A DNA stretch of 64,000 bases from Catenuloplanes atrovinosus (GCF_031458235.1 NZ_JAVDYB010000001.1:3369001-3433000), one strand, 5' to 3'; numbered from the stretch's first letter, positions 53,256-62,591 are shown. Translations and numbers: made by a program. The notes: generated by a model from the letters alone, not told the origin.

Positions 53256-55688
53256 TCAGTTGGCGGTGAAGGAGTAGAGGTCGCCGCCGTCGAGGTGGAA
53301 GCGGAGCCGGACCGCGCCGGCCGGCAGCGTGCTGCCGCCGGTCCAGGCCGCGCGCACGCCGGGTGCCCGCGCGTCGGTCGTCACCGGGACGGAGTCGGCC
53401 GGTCCGTACCCCTGGACGGGGTTGCCGTTGGCGTCGAGCACCTCCACGCGCAGCGAGTCACCGGCCGCGGCGGGCCGGTAGTTGACGGTGAGCGCCTTGC
53501 CGGCCGCGGTCAGCGGGCGCGTGGTGACCACGCCGGTGCCGTCCGCGTGGAACGAGGCGAACCGGTCGGTGGGCCAGGAGACCATGCCGACGTTGGCCGG
53601 ACCGTAGTTCGTCGTGCACTGACCGGCGTTCTTGGCCGCGTCGTCGCACATGTGCTCGCCCGCGAACGCGCCGTAGTACAGGCGCGTCTGCGAGGTGCCG
53701 TCCGGCAGCGTGACCGTGACGAGCCCGCTGCTGGACAGCGCGAACCCGTAGTCCCAGGTGCCCGGCGCGCCCGGCTGGACGAGATTGCCGCGGCCGGGCC
53801 GGCTCCAGTTGACCAGGTCGCGGGAGGCGGCCACGCCGAGGTGGCTGCGGCCCTTGTCCGTGCCGGGGTTGCCGAACGGGTTCGGGCTGTAGACGATGTC
53901 GAAGATCCACGGGACGCCGAGGTACTGGTCGCCGTAGCGGATCGCCGGCATGCCGTAGATCTCGCTCCACGCGGTGGTGCCGAGCCGGCCCGCGCCGGCC
54001 GGGATCAGCGCGTCGTCGAGCAGGTCGGCCGCGAAGGACGGCCGCGGCGTGGTCCACGTCTTGAAGTCCACGCTGGTGGACACCCAGGTGGTACGCGGGC
54101 CGAACGGCGAGGTCAGCTGGTTCTTGATCATCGCGACGAACCGCTGGGTGGCCGGGTCCCAGGTGGCCGTGGCCACGTCGAAGCCGGGAATCCCGCGGGC
54201 GCCGGGGATGGCGGTCCAGGTGATGCCGTCGTTCGACTGCTTGCCGATGTACTGGGTGTTCTCGGCGGCCATCATGAAGAACTTCGGCACCGAGCTGCCC
54301 GGGGCCCAGGCCGGGTTGCGCACGACGCCCTGCGGGCCGCCGGAGAACACGGCCGAGGTGCGGCCGTCCCGGCTCCAGGTGATGCCGTCATTGCTGATCG
54401 CCCGGCCGGTGCCGGTGCTGGTCTGGTACCACATCGTGTACGCGGGCTCGCCGGGGAACGCGGCGGGCAGCACGGTGCCGCCCATCCGCGGATTCGCGTC
54501 CCAGGTGCCCGCGCCGGTGCCGGTCAGCACCCGGCCGTCCGTACCGGCCTTGGTGCCGGGGTGGACGACGCGCTCCACGCCGGAGTAGGACTCGACGCGC
54601 TGGTCGCCGACGAACAGCACGGTCGCGCCGGTCGCCAGCGCCGCGCTGTCCGCCACGTCCGCGCTGGAGCGCAGCTCCACGTCGTCCCACCGGGTCTGCC
54701 CGACGCCGGCCAGGTCGCCGTAGAGCCGGACGCTGGTCGTGGTGGCGCCGGCCGGCGCGGTCCGGCCCACCGTGACCTTCTGCCAGCCGGCGCCGGCCGG
54801 CACGACCGTGTCCAGCGAGTCGATCCGGTTGCCGTTCGCGTCGCGGAACTCCACGTAGATCCGCGCGCCGTCGCCGCTGAGCCGGTGCGCCCAGGCGGAC
54901 GCCGTGATCGTCTCGCCGGCGTTGACCGGGACCGCGTCGCTGAGCACGGAGACGGCCTCGTTCGCGGACGTGTCGTTGATCAGCACGTAGCCGGTGCCGC
55001 CGTGTGCGACCGTGCCGCGCAGCAACTGGACCGGGCAGGCCGTGCCGGTGCAGTTCTGCTCGGTCGAGGTCCACTGGGTCGGGACCTCGGTGTTGCGCCG
55101 CTCCTCGAAGCCCGCGTTCGGCACCTTGCGCAGCGGCGGCGGCAGCGCGGTGAGCCCCGCGTCGTCCCAGTGGGTGGTGCCGTTGTCGGCCCAGGTGGAG
55201 TAGGCGAGCACGGTCGCGGTGACCGCGTCCTCCGGCACCGTGCCGACCGCGGTCAGCCGCTGCCACGCGGTGCTGGAGGCGGCCTCCATCGAGCTGACCG
55301 GCGTGGTGCGCGAGCCGTCCGCGCGCCAGAACTCCAGATAGAGTGTTCCGCCGGCCCCCGCGGCCGACTGCTGCACCCAGATGGAGGCGGTCAGTTCCTC
55401 GCCCGGCAGCACGGCCAGGTGCGCGCTGCGCACGCTGACGCCGCTGCCGGTCGAGGTGTCGGTGATGCGGACCGCGCCGTTGCCGCCGTGCACCGGGGAG
55501 GTGACGACCGCGGTCGCGCCCGCGTTGTCGGTGGACCAGGAGGACAGCCCGGACTCGAAGCCCGGGTTCGCGAGGAGGCGCGGTGACGGTGACACCGCCG
55601 CCGTCGCCTGCGTCTCCGTCACCGCGACGAAGGCGCCGATCAGTAGCGCGGCAGTGACCGCGCGTGTAAGTGATCTCACGGTCGTCAT
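53256..55688 (-). CDS. Secreted protein with two CBM-like domains and a GH43/GH32-like propeller
   Basis: An 810-residue secreted protein with a signal peptide (ALLIGAFVAVTETQATAA). Residues ~38-185 and ~190-345 are two carbohydrate-binding-type jelly rolls (LLANPGFESGLSSW; KVPNAGFEERRNTEVPTQW), each ending in THWDDAGL or TRWDDVEL. The rest resembles a five-bladed propeller: YTMWYQTSTGTGRAISNDGITW, KFFMMAAENTQYIGKQSNDG, RSHLGVAASRDLVNWSRPG, and a C-terminal strand region. It is probably a glycan-active or glycan-binding enzyme outside the cell; the catalytic acid residues cannot be assigned with confidence. Confidence 0.8.
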   Translation of the reverse strand: MTTVRSLTRAVTAALLIGAFVAVTETQATAAVSPSPRLLANPGFESGLSSWSTDNAGATAVVTSPVHGGNGAVRITDTSTGSGVSVRSAHLAVLPGEELTASIWVQQSAAGAGGTLYLEFWRADGSRTTPVSSMEAASSTAWQRLTAVGTVPEDAVTATVLAYSTWADNGTTHWDDAGLTALPPPLRKVPNAGFEERRNTEVPTQWTSTEQNCTGTACPVQLLRGTVAHGGTGYVLINDTSANEAVSVLSDAVPVNAGETITASAWAHRLSGDGARIYVEFRDANGNRIDSLDTVVPAGAGWQKVTVGRTAPAGATTTSVRLYGDLAGVGQTRWDDVELRSSADVADSAALATGATVLFVGDQRVESYSGVERVVHPGTKAGTDGRVLTGTGAGTWDANPRMGGTVLPAAFPGEPAYTMWYQTSTGTGRAISNDGITWSRDGRTSAVFSGGPQGVVRNPAWAPGSSVPKFFMMAAENTQYIGKQSNDGITWTAIPGARGIPGFDVATATWDPATQRFVAMIKNQLTSPFGPRTTWVSTSVDFKTWTTPRPSFAADLLDDALIPAGAGRLGTTAWSEIYGMPAIRYGDQYLGVPWIFDIVYSPNPFGNPGTDKGRSHLGVAASRDLVNWSRPGRGNLVQPGAPGTWDYGFALSSSGLVTVTLPDGTSQTRLYYGAFAGEHMCDDAAKNAGQCTTNYGPANVGMVSWPTDRFASFHADGTGVVTTRPLTAAGKALTVNYRPAAAGDSLRVEVLDANGNPVQGYGPADSVPVTTDARAPGVRAAWTGGSTLPAGAVRLRFHLDGGDLYSFTAN

Positions 55689-55817
55689 TCATAGCAGGGG
55701 CTGGATGCGAGTTGATCGTCCCGATCGGACGTTCAACTTCTGTTCACCGACTAAAGTCGGCGGCCGGTCGACTCCCGGCCGCTGCGGATGGTCCCCCGGC
55801 CCTCGTACGGTCGGCGT

Positions 55818-56939
55818 ATGCACGGGCCGACCCTGGTGACGGACCGGGCGCTGGGCCCGGACCTGGCGCGCGGCTTCATGCTGCTGTTCATCGCGCTGGC
55901 CAACTCGCATTACTTCCTGCGCGGGTCCTCCGTGCTCGGCGGCTACCCGCAGGAGGGCACGGCCGTGGACTCGGCCGTGATCTGGCTGCTGTCCACGTTC
56001 GTGGACGGGCGCGCGTTCCCGCTGTTCGGCCTGCTGTTCGGGTACGGCGTGGCACGCATCGCCGACCGGCAGCGGTGGCGCGGCCCGCGCGGCGTGCGGT
56101 GGCTGCTGTGGCGTCGCGCCGCGGTGCTGATCGCGGTCGGCCTGGTCGACGCGATGCTGTTCTACGTCGGGGACATCCTGGCCATGTACGGCGTACTGCT
56201 GATCGCCGGCGCCTGGCTGGTCCACCGGCGCGACCGCTGGCTGCTGGTGGTCGCGGTGGCGCTCACCGCGCTGAACGCGATCCCGAGCGCCGATCTGTCC
56301 ACGGTCAGCGCCGCCGGGCCGGACCCGTCCATGCTGCCGCCGGACCCGGTCGCGATGGTGATCCACCGGCTGCCGGTGGCGCTGGTGATCGCACTGGTCG
56401 GCCCGCTCGGGTTCGCGGCCCCGTTCGCGGTCGGGCTGTGGGCCGGCCGGCGCCGGATTCTGGAGCGGCCGCCGCGCTGGCTCACCACCGTCGCCGCCGG
56501 CGGCATCGGGGCCGCGGTGCTGGGCGCGCAGCCGATCGCGCTGGCACTGGCCGGGGCGGTCGCGCCGCCCGGCCGGGCGGTGTTCGAGGCGCTGGGCGCG
56601 CTGCACGCCACGACCGGCCTGCTCGGCGGCTTCGGGTACGCGGCCGCGGCCGCGCTCCTGGCGTCCCGGCTCGCCCGCCGGCCCGGCCGGGTGACCACCG
56701 CGATCGCCGCGACCGGGCAGCGCTCGATGAGCTGCTACCTGCTGCAGTCGGTGACGTGGGCGGTGGTGTTCACCCCGTTCCTGCTCGACCTGTCCGGCGC
56801 CCTCTCCGTCACCACCACGGCGCTGCTGGCGACGGCCACGTGGGCGGCCACGGTGGTGCTCGCCGACCGCATGCGGCGGGCCGGGCAGCGGGGCCCGTTC
56901 GAGACGCTGGTCCGGCGGGTCACGTACGGCACGTGGTGA
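55818..56939 (+). CDS. DUF418-family membrane protein
   Basis: A 373-residue protein with ~9 membrane segments: ALGPDLARGFMLLFIALANS, FPLFGLLFGYGVARIADRQ, LLWRRAAVLIAVGLVDAMLFYVGDIL, and the C-terminal GQRSMSCYLLQSVTWAVVF. This is the YeiB/DUF418 family, related to acyltransferase-3-like membrane proteins; role unknown. The start at ATG 55818 follows the promoter-like region shared with the divergent CBM gene. Confidence 0.88.
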   Translation: MHGPTLVTDRALGPDLARGFMLLFIALANSHYFLRGSSVLGGYPQEGTAVDSAVIWLLSTFVDGRAFPLFGLLFGYGVARIADRQRWRGPRGVRWLLWRRAAVLIAVGLVDAMLFYVGDILAMYGVLLIAGAWLVHRRDRWLLVVAVALTALNAIPSADLSTVSAAGPDPSMLPPDPVAMVIHRLPVALVIALVGPLGFAAPFAVGLWAGRRRILERPPRWLTTVAAGGIGAAVLGAQPIALALAGAVAPPGRAVFEALGALHATTGLLGGFGYAAAAALLASRLARRPGRVTTAIAATGQRSMSCYLLQSVTWAVVFTPFLLDLSGALSVTTTALLATATWAATVVLADRMRRAGQRGPFETLVRRVTYGTW

Positions 56940-57016
56940 TCCCGCCGTCGTCTGCCGCCGCACACCTCGCCGACCGCGACGCGCACCCACGAGCTGACAT
57001 AGTCATCCGAAACTGT

Positions 57017-57063
57017 TGACGCTGTCATCTCGTAGGCCTACGCTGCTGAGGTGACAGCGTCAT
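57017..57063 (+). promoter_or_regulatory. Promoter with two palindromic operators
   Basis: TTGACG (57017-57022), 17 bases, TACGCT (57040-57045). Two copies of an 11-base palindrome TGAC-N3-GTCA (57018-57028 and 57053-57063) form a perfect inverted repeat, one over the -35 and one downstream of the start. This is typical of a TetR-type repressor. The epimerase gene follows at 57093 after a GGGAGGA ribosome site. Confidence 0.75.
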
Positions 57064-57092
57064 CTTAATGGCGCACAGCTGCGGGAGGAACC

Positions 57093-58085
57093 ATGAACAT
57101 CTTTCTGACGGGCGGCTCCGGATTCGCCGGAGGTGCCATCCTTCGGCGGATGGTGGCCGGCGGTCACACCGTCCACGCGCTCGCCAGATCCGAGCGCGCC
57201 GCCGCGGCGGTCAGCGCCGCCGGAGGGGTACCGGTGCGCGGCGACCTGTCGGATCTGGGCGAGCCCGGCAGCCGGCCGGCCTGGCTCGGCGCTCTCGACC
57301 GGATCGACGCCGTGGTGCACGCGGCGGCCTTCATGGAGTTCTGGGGCCCGGATCAGCGGTTCGTCGACCGCAACCTGCTGCCGGCCCGCGCCCTGTACCA
57401 GGCGGCCGTCACCGCGGGCGTCGAGCGCTTCGTGCTGGTCTCCGCGGCCAGCGTCTCCACCGGCGACAACCACGCGAGCGTGGTGGACGAGAACACCGAC
57501 CCGGGCCGGCCGAACATCGCGTACAGCCGGGTCAAGCTCCGCACCGAGCGGGAACTGCTCGCCATGCCGCACGGCAGGACGGCACTGGTGATCATCCGGC
57601 CGCCGTTCATCTGGGGGCAGGGCATGACGCACACCCTCCAGGGCTTCATCGACGCGGTCCGGGGCGGCCGGTTCTCCTGGATCGACGGCGGGCGGCATCT
57701 GGTCGACTTCGTGCACGTCGACAACCTCGCCCACGCCGCCACCCTGGCGCTGACCAACGGGGAGCACGGCCTGATCTGCTACGTCACCGACGACAGCCCG
57801 CGCCCGGTCCGGGACTTCCTCACCCCGCTGCTGGCCACCCGCGACGTCGACGTGAGCAAGGCCAACAGCGTCCCGCGCGCGATCGCGTCGCCGCTGGCCA
57901 CGGTGATGGAGACGGTCGCCAAGGTGCGTCGCAGCGCGACCGCGCCGCCGCTGACCCAGTGGATGATCTCGTTCGTCGGCCGCGATCGCGTCTACGACAT
58001 CACCCGGGCGCGCACCCGGCTCGGATACCAGCCCGAAGTCACCGTCGAGGAAGGACTCCGCCGGATGGCGGGGGCCCGCAAGTGA
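57093..58085 (+). CDS. NAD-dependent epimerase/dehydratase-family oxidoreductase
   Basis: A 330-residue extended short-chain dehydrogenase: MNIFLTGGSGFAGGAILRRM, VVHAAAFMEFWG, the active-site YSRVKLRTEREL (Tyr-x3-Lys), and IIRPPFIWGQGM. The pattern fits the 3-beta-hydroxysteroid dehydrogenase/epimerase group. It is the first gene after the palindromic operators and is followed by a broken enoyl-CoA hydratase gene, so the locus may have been a small lipid/polyketide catabolic operon. Confidence 0.9.
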   Translation: MNIFLTGGSGFAGGAILRRMVAGGHTVHALARSERAAAAVSAAGGVPVRGDLSDLGEPGSRPAWLGALDRIDAVVHAAAFMEFWGPDQRFVDRNLLPARALYQAAVTAGVERFVLVSAASVSTGDNHASVVDENTDPGRPNIAYSRVKLRTERELLAMPHGRTALVIIRPPFIWGQGMTHTLQGFIDAVRGGRFSWIDGGRHLVDFVHVDNLAHAATLALTNGEHGLICYVTDDSPRPVRDFLTPLLATRDVDVSKANSVPRAIASPLATVMETVAKVRRSATAPPLTQWMISFVGRDRVYDITRARTRLGYQPEVTVEEGLRRMAGARK

Positions 58086-58111
58086 CCGTCTCCGCCCGAG
58101 AGGACAGCGTC

Positions 58112-58560
58112 ATGAAGCGATTCACGGTCGAGAACGTCACGGCGAGCATCAGGCGGGTGACGTTCGCCAATCCGCCGGTCAACCTCGTCGACGCGGCCAC
58201 CCTGTCCGAGCTGTCGCGGATCGTCGACTCGCTGAGCCACGACGAGGAGGTCACGGTCGTCGTCTTCGGCAGTGCGGTGCCGGGGTACTTCATGAACCAC
58301 GCCGACGGCGACGACTTCCCCGCGTTGCTGGCCATGACCGGCGACACCGGCAGCCCGATCTTCCTTGACCTCACCACCCGGCTGGCCACCGCGCCGCTCG
58401 TCAGCATCGGCGCGATCCGCGTTCGACCTGCGGTACGCCGGGCGTGAGGACGCCACCTTCGGCCAGCCCGAGGCGGCCGTCGGCCTGATCGCCGGTGGCG
58501 GCGCCGGCGAGCGCCTGCCGCGGCTGCTCGCAGGGTGGGCCGGGCGCCGGCGGCGAGGAA
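58112..58560 (+). pseudogene. Enoyl-CoA hydratase/isomerase remnant
   Basis: The first ~100 codons are typical (VRRVTFANPPVNLVDAATL-like start; EVTVVVFGSAVPGYFMNHAD; RLATAPLVSIGAIR). The frame then changes near 58422 and continues as AFDLRYAGREDATFGQPEAAV and GLIAGGGAGERLPRLLAG, with the oxyanion segment (about a dozen codons, normally RTRGAGNEF-like) deleted. After ~58560 similarity fades. A frameshift plus deletion makes it non-functional. The start ATG lies in GGACAGCGTCA, one base off the operator of the epimerase promoter. Confidence 0.8.
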
Positions 58561-58689
58561 CCCGTCGGGCAGGGCGATCGGTACGACCGCGCGGCCCGGC
58601 CGGCTCGCCGCCGGCCACGTCGACGTCGCCGTCCGGCACGTGCCGCGGCTTCGGCCGCGTGCTCTCGACGTCCCCGGTCTCCGCCGAGC

Positions 58690-58819
58690 GCGGCGGCGGA
58701 GTCTTCGGTGGAGTCGACCGTCGACGACGCCGCGGACCCGATCGCATACCTGCGCGGCGGGGTCCGGCTACATCACCGGCGCGACGTACGGCGTCAACGG
58801 CGGTGCGCAGATCCACTGA
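58690..58819 (+). pseudogene. C-terminal remnant of a short-chain dehydrogenase
   Basis: In one frame VESTVDDAADPIAYL and, after a frame change near 58765, GSGYITGATYGVNGGAQIH up to the stop at 58819. This is the usual end of an SDR (…DIADAVAYLAGPGSGYITG… type). Only ~40 codons survive and there is no start. It and the hydratase fragment suggest deletion of an intervening segment. Confidence 0.75.
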
Positions 58820-58857
58820 CGATCGAGTTCGTGCTCGTCAGCGGTGCCGGCTCGTGG

Positions 58858-60066
58858 TCACCGGGCACGCGCCCGATCGATCTGCGAGGCGGTCCGGCCG
58901 CTCCCGGAGGGTCGCCACCGCAGGCCGTCGGCGAGCAGACTCGCCACGAAGCCCGCGGCGGCGGCCGCGACCACTCCGGCCAGCAACGCGAGCCACGGGT
59001 CCGGCGCCGCCCGGACCTCGAGGACCGGGACCGAGAACAGCAGAGCCCGCACGCCCACCTCGGCCGACGCTCGCGACAGCACCGCCAGGACGCCCAGGAC
59101 CGCGCCGGTCACCGGCCCGAACCAGGCCGCGAAGACCACCGCCCGGCGAACCGGACCCCCCGCACGGACGGTCACCGAGGCGACGACCACCCCGGCCGCC
59201 ACCAGGATGACGCCGGCCACCACGACGAGCATCCCGCCCGCGGGCAGTGCCACGCCACCGTCCAGCACACAGGACAGCGCACCATCAACGTGCACCGGCC
59301 ACGGCACCCCCAGGCCCAGCAGCACCGCACCCCCGACGGCCACCGGCGACGCCAGCACGACACCTCCGGCCGCCGCCGGCCCGGCGACGATCCACACACC
59401 GAGAACACCCAGGACCGCGAGCACAGACGCGGACCAGCCGAGGGTACGCAGCCCGGCCGCGCTCGCCGGGAACCGCGCGACCAGCAGGCACACCGCCACC
59501 ACCGCCAGCGCACCGCCGGCCGCGCCCAGCACCGCCGGACCGGCCGCCACCGCGACCACGCCGTCCAGCGACGACAGCGACCCGCCACCGCCGAACGGCA
59601 GCCCCGTACCGGGGAACGGCAGGCCGGCGCCGGACGACGCACAGCGAGGCGCCGCACCACCCCCGGTGAGCGCATCACCGACCGGCGCGGTCACCGGCCC
59701 GCGCGCCGCCCAGGCCGCCACGCCCACACCACCGGCGACGACCGCGACCGCCGACGCGCCGCGGAGCAGAAGCCGCTCGCGACCGCGCCATAGCAGCAGC
59801 ACTCCCAGCACCACCGCACCGACCAGCGAAATCCCCAGCGGTATCACTTCGACCCGGGCCTGCACCGCGATCGGCAGGCCGCCCGGCGCGGCACCGACCT
59901 CGGCCGGCCCGCCGGCCGCCATGGCGACGAGAGCCGCCGTGAGCCGATCCACCCGCCCGAACCGGCCGGCGTCCAACAGCAGCAGCCCGCCCACTGCCGT
60001 GCCCGCCATGGCCAGCAGCGCGACCCCCGCCGCGGCCGCACCCTCGTAGACGTCGCGCACCGCCAT
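58858..60066 (-). CDS. Hydrophobic membrane protein (streptophobe-like)
   Basis: A 402-residue, very hydrophobic Ala/Gly/Val-rich protein with about ten membrane segments. The pattern VYEGAAAAGVALLAMAGTAVGGLLLLDAG and the PAEVGAAPGGLPIAVQARVEVIPLGISLVGAVVLG region resemble the 'streptophobe' family of actinobacteria; function unknown. It follows a fragment of an ABC ATPase with a TGATG overlap. Confidence 0.7.
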   Translation of the reverse strand: MAVRDVYEGAAAAGVALLAMAGTAVGGLLLLDAGRFGRVDRLTAALVAMAAGGPAEVGAAPGGLPIAVQARVEVIPLGISLVGAVVLGVLLLWRGRERLLLRGASAVAVVAGGVGVAAWAARGPVTAPVGDALTGGGAAPRCASSGAGLPFPGTGLPFGGGGSLSSLDGVVAVAAGPAVLGAAGGALAVVAVCLLVARFPASAAGLRTLGWSASVLAVLGVLGVWIVAGPAAAGGVVLASPVAVGGAVLLGLGVPWPVHVDGALSCVLDGGVALPAGGMLVVVAGVILVAAGVVVASVTVRAGGPVRRAVVFAAWFGPVTGAVLGVLAVLSRASAEVGVRALLFSVPVLEVRAAPDPWLALLAGVVAAAAAGFVASLLADGLRWRPSGSGRTASQIDRARAR

Positions 60067-60332
60067 CAGACGTCACGACCCCGATACGCCGCCCGGCCGC
60101 CGTACACCGGCGTCAACGGCGCCGGAAGCCCGGTGCGCACGGTGGCCGAACCCCGGTCCGGGTCCCCCACGCCGCCAGGCCCGGTCCCCCCGCCGCCCCG
60201 CACCGTGCACGCCGCCATCGCCCGGCAGCCGTACCGCTCGGACAGCCCACTTACCTCGATCATTGCCATGGCGACATGCTGACCGCCCGCGCTGACCGGT
60301 TCCGCGGCACTTCTGGGAAGGTTCTGAGACAT
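60066..60332 (-). pseudogene. Possible ABC ATPase remnant
   Basis: An 88-codon frame in which MIEVSGLSERYGCRAMAACT resembles the start of an ABC ATPase (MIEVSGLSKRYG-type), followed by Gly-rich sequence and ATVRTGLPAPLTPVYGG, which resembles sequence normally found after the Walker A. The Walker A itself is missing. I infer an internal deletion; a chance ORF is possible. The stop overlaps the membrane-protein start. Confidence 0.4.
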
Positions 60333-60393
60333 CCACCGATCCGGCCGGGCGGCGGGACCGGCCGGACCGGCGATGAACGTCCTGGATCCGGCC

Positions 60394-61203
60394 TCAGGAC
60401 GGCGTCAGGATCAGCCATCCGAAGCCGACAACGCCGCGGTAGCCGCTGAGGTACTCGTCGCGCCGCTGATCGGCGAACGACCGGGCGGCCGGAGTGCCGA
60501 GCCGCTCGATGCCCGCGCGCCAGTCAGACTCGAAGTCGTCCCATTCGGCCACCGTCGACTCGGCGATGTGCAGTGGCCGGAACCCGGCGTCCACCGCCGC
60601 CCGCGCCAGGGACGGCAGGTCCGGTAGCTCACCGAACACCTCGCGGACGCGCCCGTCCGGAGCGGTGCGGTAGAAGCCGTCGGCGAACAGTGCCTTCCCG
60701 CCGGGCGCGGTGAGACGGCGCAACGCGGCCAGTGCCTGGCCGGCATCGCCCCAGATGTGCCCGGCACCCACGTTGAGGACGAGCTCGGCGGGCCGGCGCC
60801 AACCGGCTGCGTCGTCGCTGTGGAAGGTGACCCGCGTAGACAGTCCTCGTTCCGCCGCACGCTGCCGAGCCCGTTCCCCCTCGGCGACATCGCGCTCGAC
60901 CCCGTCACCAGCGATACCGAACGTCTCACACAGCCGCATCAGCAGTCGGCCGTTGCCGCACCCCAGGTCCAGCGCGCGCCATCCCGCCCCGGCCGGCTCC
61001 AGCCGCCGGACCACATCGGCCGCCCGGTGCTCGCTCAGGGGCGCGTTGTAATCGATGCCGGCCGCCGCGGCGGCCAGATACACCTTCAGTTCTTCCTCGG
61101 TCACCGGCACACGGTACTGCGGCACGAACTCGCGCTCGGCCGCGTTCGCAGACTCCGTGGCGGGAACTGTTCTCAGCGAAGGCTGATCGCCGCATAGATG
61201 CAA
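60394..61203 (-). CDS. Class I methyltransferase
   Basis: A protein of up to 269 residues: RALDLGCGNGRLLMRLCETFG (motif I), GVERDVAEGERARQRA, VLNVGAGHIWGDAGQALAALRRL, and LTAPGGKALFADGFY. The sequence is typical of SAM-dependent methyltransferases of the Methyltransf_25 group; the substrate is unknown. The longest start overlaps the upstream gene by 31 bases; GTG codons within the first 33 residues are alternatives, for example at VPQYRVPVTEEEL. Confidence 0.85.
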   Translation of the reverse strand: MHLCGDQPSLRTVPATESANAAEREFVPQYRVPVTEEELKVYLAAAAAGIDYNAPLSEHRAADVVRRLEPAGAGWRALDLGCGNGRLLMRLCETFGIAGDGVERDVAEGERARQRAAERGLSTRVTFHSDDAAGWRRPAELVLNVGAGHIWGDAGQALAALRRLTAPGGKALFADGFYRTAPDGRVREVFGELPDLPSLARAAVDAGFRPLHIAESTVAEWDDFESDWRAGIERLGTPAARSFADQRRDEYLSGYRGVVGFGWLILTPS

Positions 61204-61646
61204 GCAAGGCCGAACGACATCGCCGCAAATAGGTACATTATCGACACAAGAACAGAAGGTGCCTCCGCCTTGCCGCGTTTCCGCAGAATCTCCGCGGTAA
61301 CCGCTAGCGACGGAACCTCAAGCCGCTCCGCCAGGCGGGCTTCGAGCTCGACGGTAGGGCCGATCGCGGCGTCCATGAACACCTTGTAGGCGCGGTCCGC
61401 GTACCAGAAGGCGCAACCGATCAACATGCCGGAGGCGCCGACAGCTACCGCGACAACGGTCAGGCCACCGCCAACGGCGGTTATATAGCCAGCCGTCACG
61501 AACGCCGCGATGACCAGATAGTAGTTGACCAGTTGCAGGCGCTGCGACCGCCGGGTTTCCACCAATGACCACAGGTGACTCAACGCCGCCAGGAAAATCT
61601 GATCATCATTGTTGGGCGGCCGCGGATCGGGTGCGCCCATCGACAT
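61173..61646 (-). CDS. Small three-helix membrane protein
   Basis: A ~157-residue protein with three membrane segments (LVNYYLVIAAFVTAGYITAV; VVAVAVGASGMLIGCAFWYAD; VLVSIMYLFAAMSFGLACIYAAISL) and a cytoplasmic part between the last two. GC content is lower than in its neighbours. No family assigned. Start chosen at MSMGAPDPRPP. Confidence 0.65.
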   Translation of the reverse strand: MSMGAPDPRPPNNDDQIFLAALSHLWSLVETRRSQRLQLVNYYLVIAAFVTAGYITAVGGGLTVVAVAVGASGMLIGCAFWYADRAYKVFMDAAIGPTVELEARLAERLEVPSLAVTAEILRKRGKAEAPSVLVSIMYLFAAMSFGLACIYAAISLR

Positions 61647-61878
61647 GACCCACCTCCGATCTCGATGACGGAGTCGCACCCACTATCCCAACACGACGTC
61701 CCGTGACGCCATACCGCAAGCACCGCGAGCGCCGAGTCCGATCCACCAGGACGCGCGCACCGGCATGGCGCAGAAGAGCGATCACCGAGTTCGTGCCGAG
61801 CCGTAAAGGCGACACATCGTGGTGGCGTGCACGTTCTATCGTGCAGGGAAGCGAACGTCGAGCGAACTGGTGGCCGTC

Positions 61879-62487
61879 ATGGGTGCGGAAGAGCTCCGCC
61901 AGAGGATCGTGCTGGCGACGATCCCCCTGCTCGACGACTACGAAACGCTGACCATGGCGCGGATCGCCGAGGCCGCGGGAATCGATGAGGCCGAACTCCT
62001 GACGATCTTTCCCGATAAGGACGCGGTCGTCCAGGCGTGGAGTTCCATGCTGATGGCGCAGCTGAGCGCGGCGAGCAACCCCACCGAGGACGTAGGCAAG
62101 CTGAACGCGATCCGGATGGATCAGCCGATCGGGCCGCGCCTTGTCGAGGTGGTCACCATCCTCGGCGCCTACTACGATCGCATCCGCGCCGAGCTCGAAT
62201 CCGTCGAGCGGGTCGGCTTCCCACGCCACGGCACGGCCACTGAGGCGGGCACCGCACCACTGAGCCGGAACGATTTCCGGGTCCTCGGCAGCCTGCCCGA
62301 GTTTCAGCAGGCGGTCGCGAGACTGCTGAAACCGGACGAGCAACGCCTACGCGTTCCCGTCGAGGTCCTCGCGGAGATATTCCTCAGCATGTCGCGATTC
62401 TGCACCCGGGCGCCGAACGAGGTACGTCCGCTGCCGGCCGAACAGGTCGTCCACCTCTTCCTGCACGGCGCCCTGATCAGCGACTGA
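61879..62487 (+). CDS. TetR-family transcriptional regulator
   Basis: A ~202-residue regulator: LRQRIVLATIPLLDDY, helix-turn-helix LTMARIAEAAGIDEAELLTIFPDKDAVVQAW, then a helical effector domain (LVEVVTILGAYYDRIRAELES; VPVEVLAEIFLSMSRFC). It is the only TetR protein in the window and a candidate for the palindromic sites at 57018-57063, but 5 kb away. A longer start at 61819 is possible. Confidence 0.88.
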   Translation: MGAEELRQRIVLATIPLLDDYETLTMARIAEAAGIDEAELLTIFPDKDAVVQAWSSMLMAQLSAASNPTEDVGKLNAIRMDQPIGPRLVEVVTILGAYYDRIRAELESVERVGFPRHGTATEAGTAPLSRNDFRVLGSLPEFQQAVARLLKPDEQRLRVPVEVLAEIFLSMSRFCTRAPNEVRPLPAEQVVHLFLHGALISD

Positions 62488-62552
62488 CGGCTACGACGGG
62501 ACGCCGCGGACGTGCTCTGGCAGCGGCACGACTGGCAGCACGTCGATCCCCT

Positions 62553-62589
62553 CGGTACGCCGTCCGGGACGGGCCCGGACGGCGTACCG
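62553..62589. terminator. Bidirectional hairpin terminator
   Basis: A perfect 16-bp stem (62553-62568 with 62574-62589) with a five-base loop sits between the convergent stops of the TetR gene (62487) and the metalloprotease (62592). Confidence 0.8.
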
Positions 62590-62591
62590 GT

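Noticed and set aside
58820-60065. Several overlapping plus-strand frames rich in Pro/Thr/Arg
   Set aside because: They are complements of a hydrophobic membrane protein gene (58858-60066), whose codon pattern and membrane segments are more coherent.
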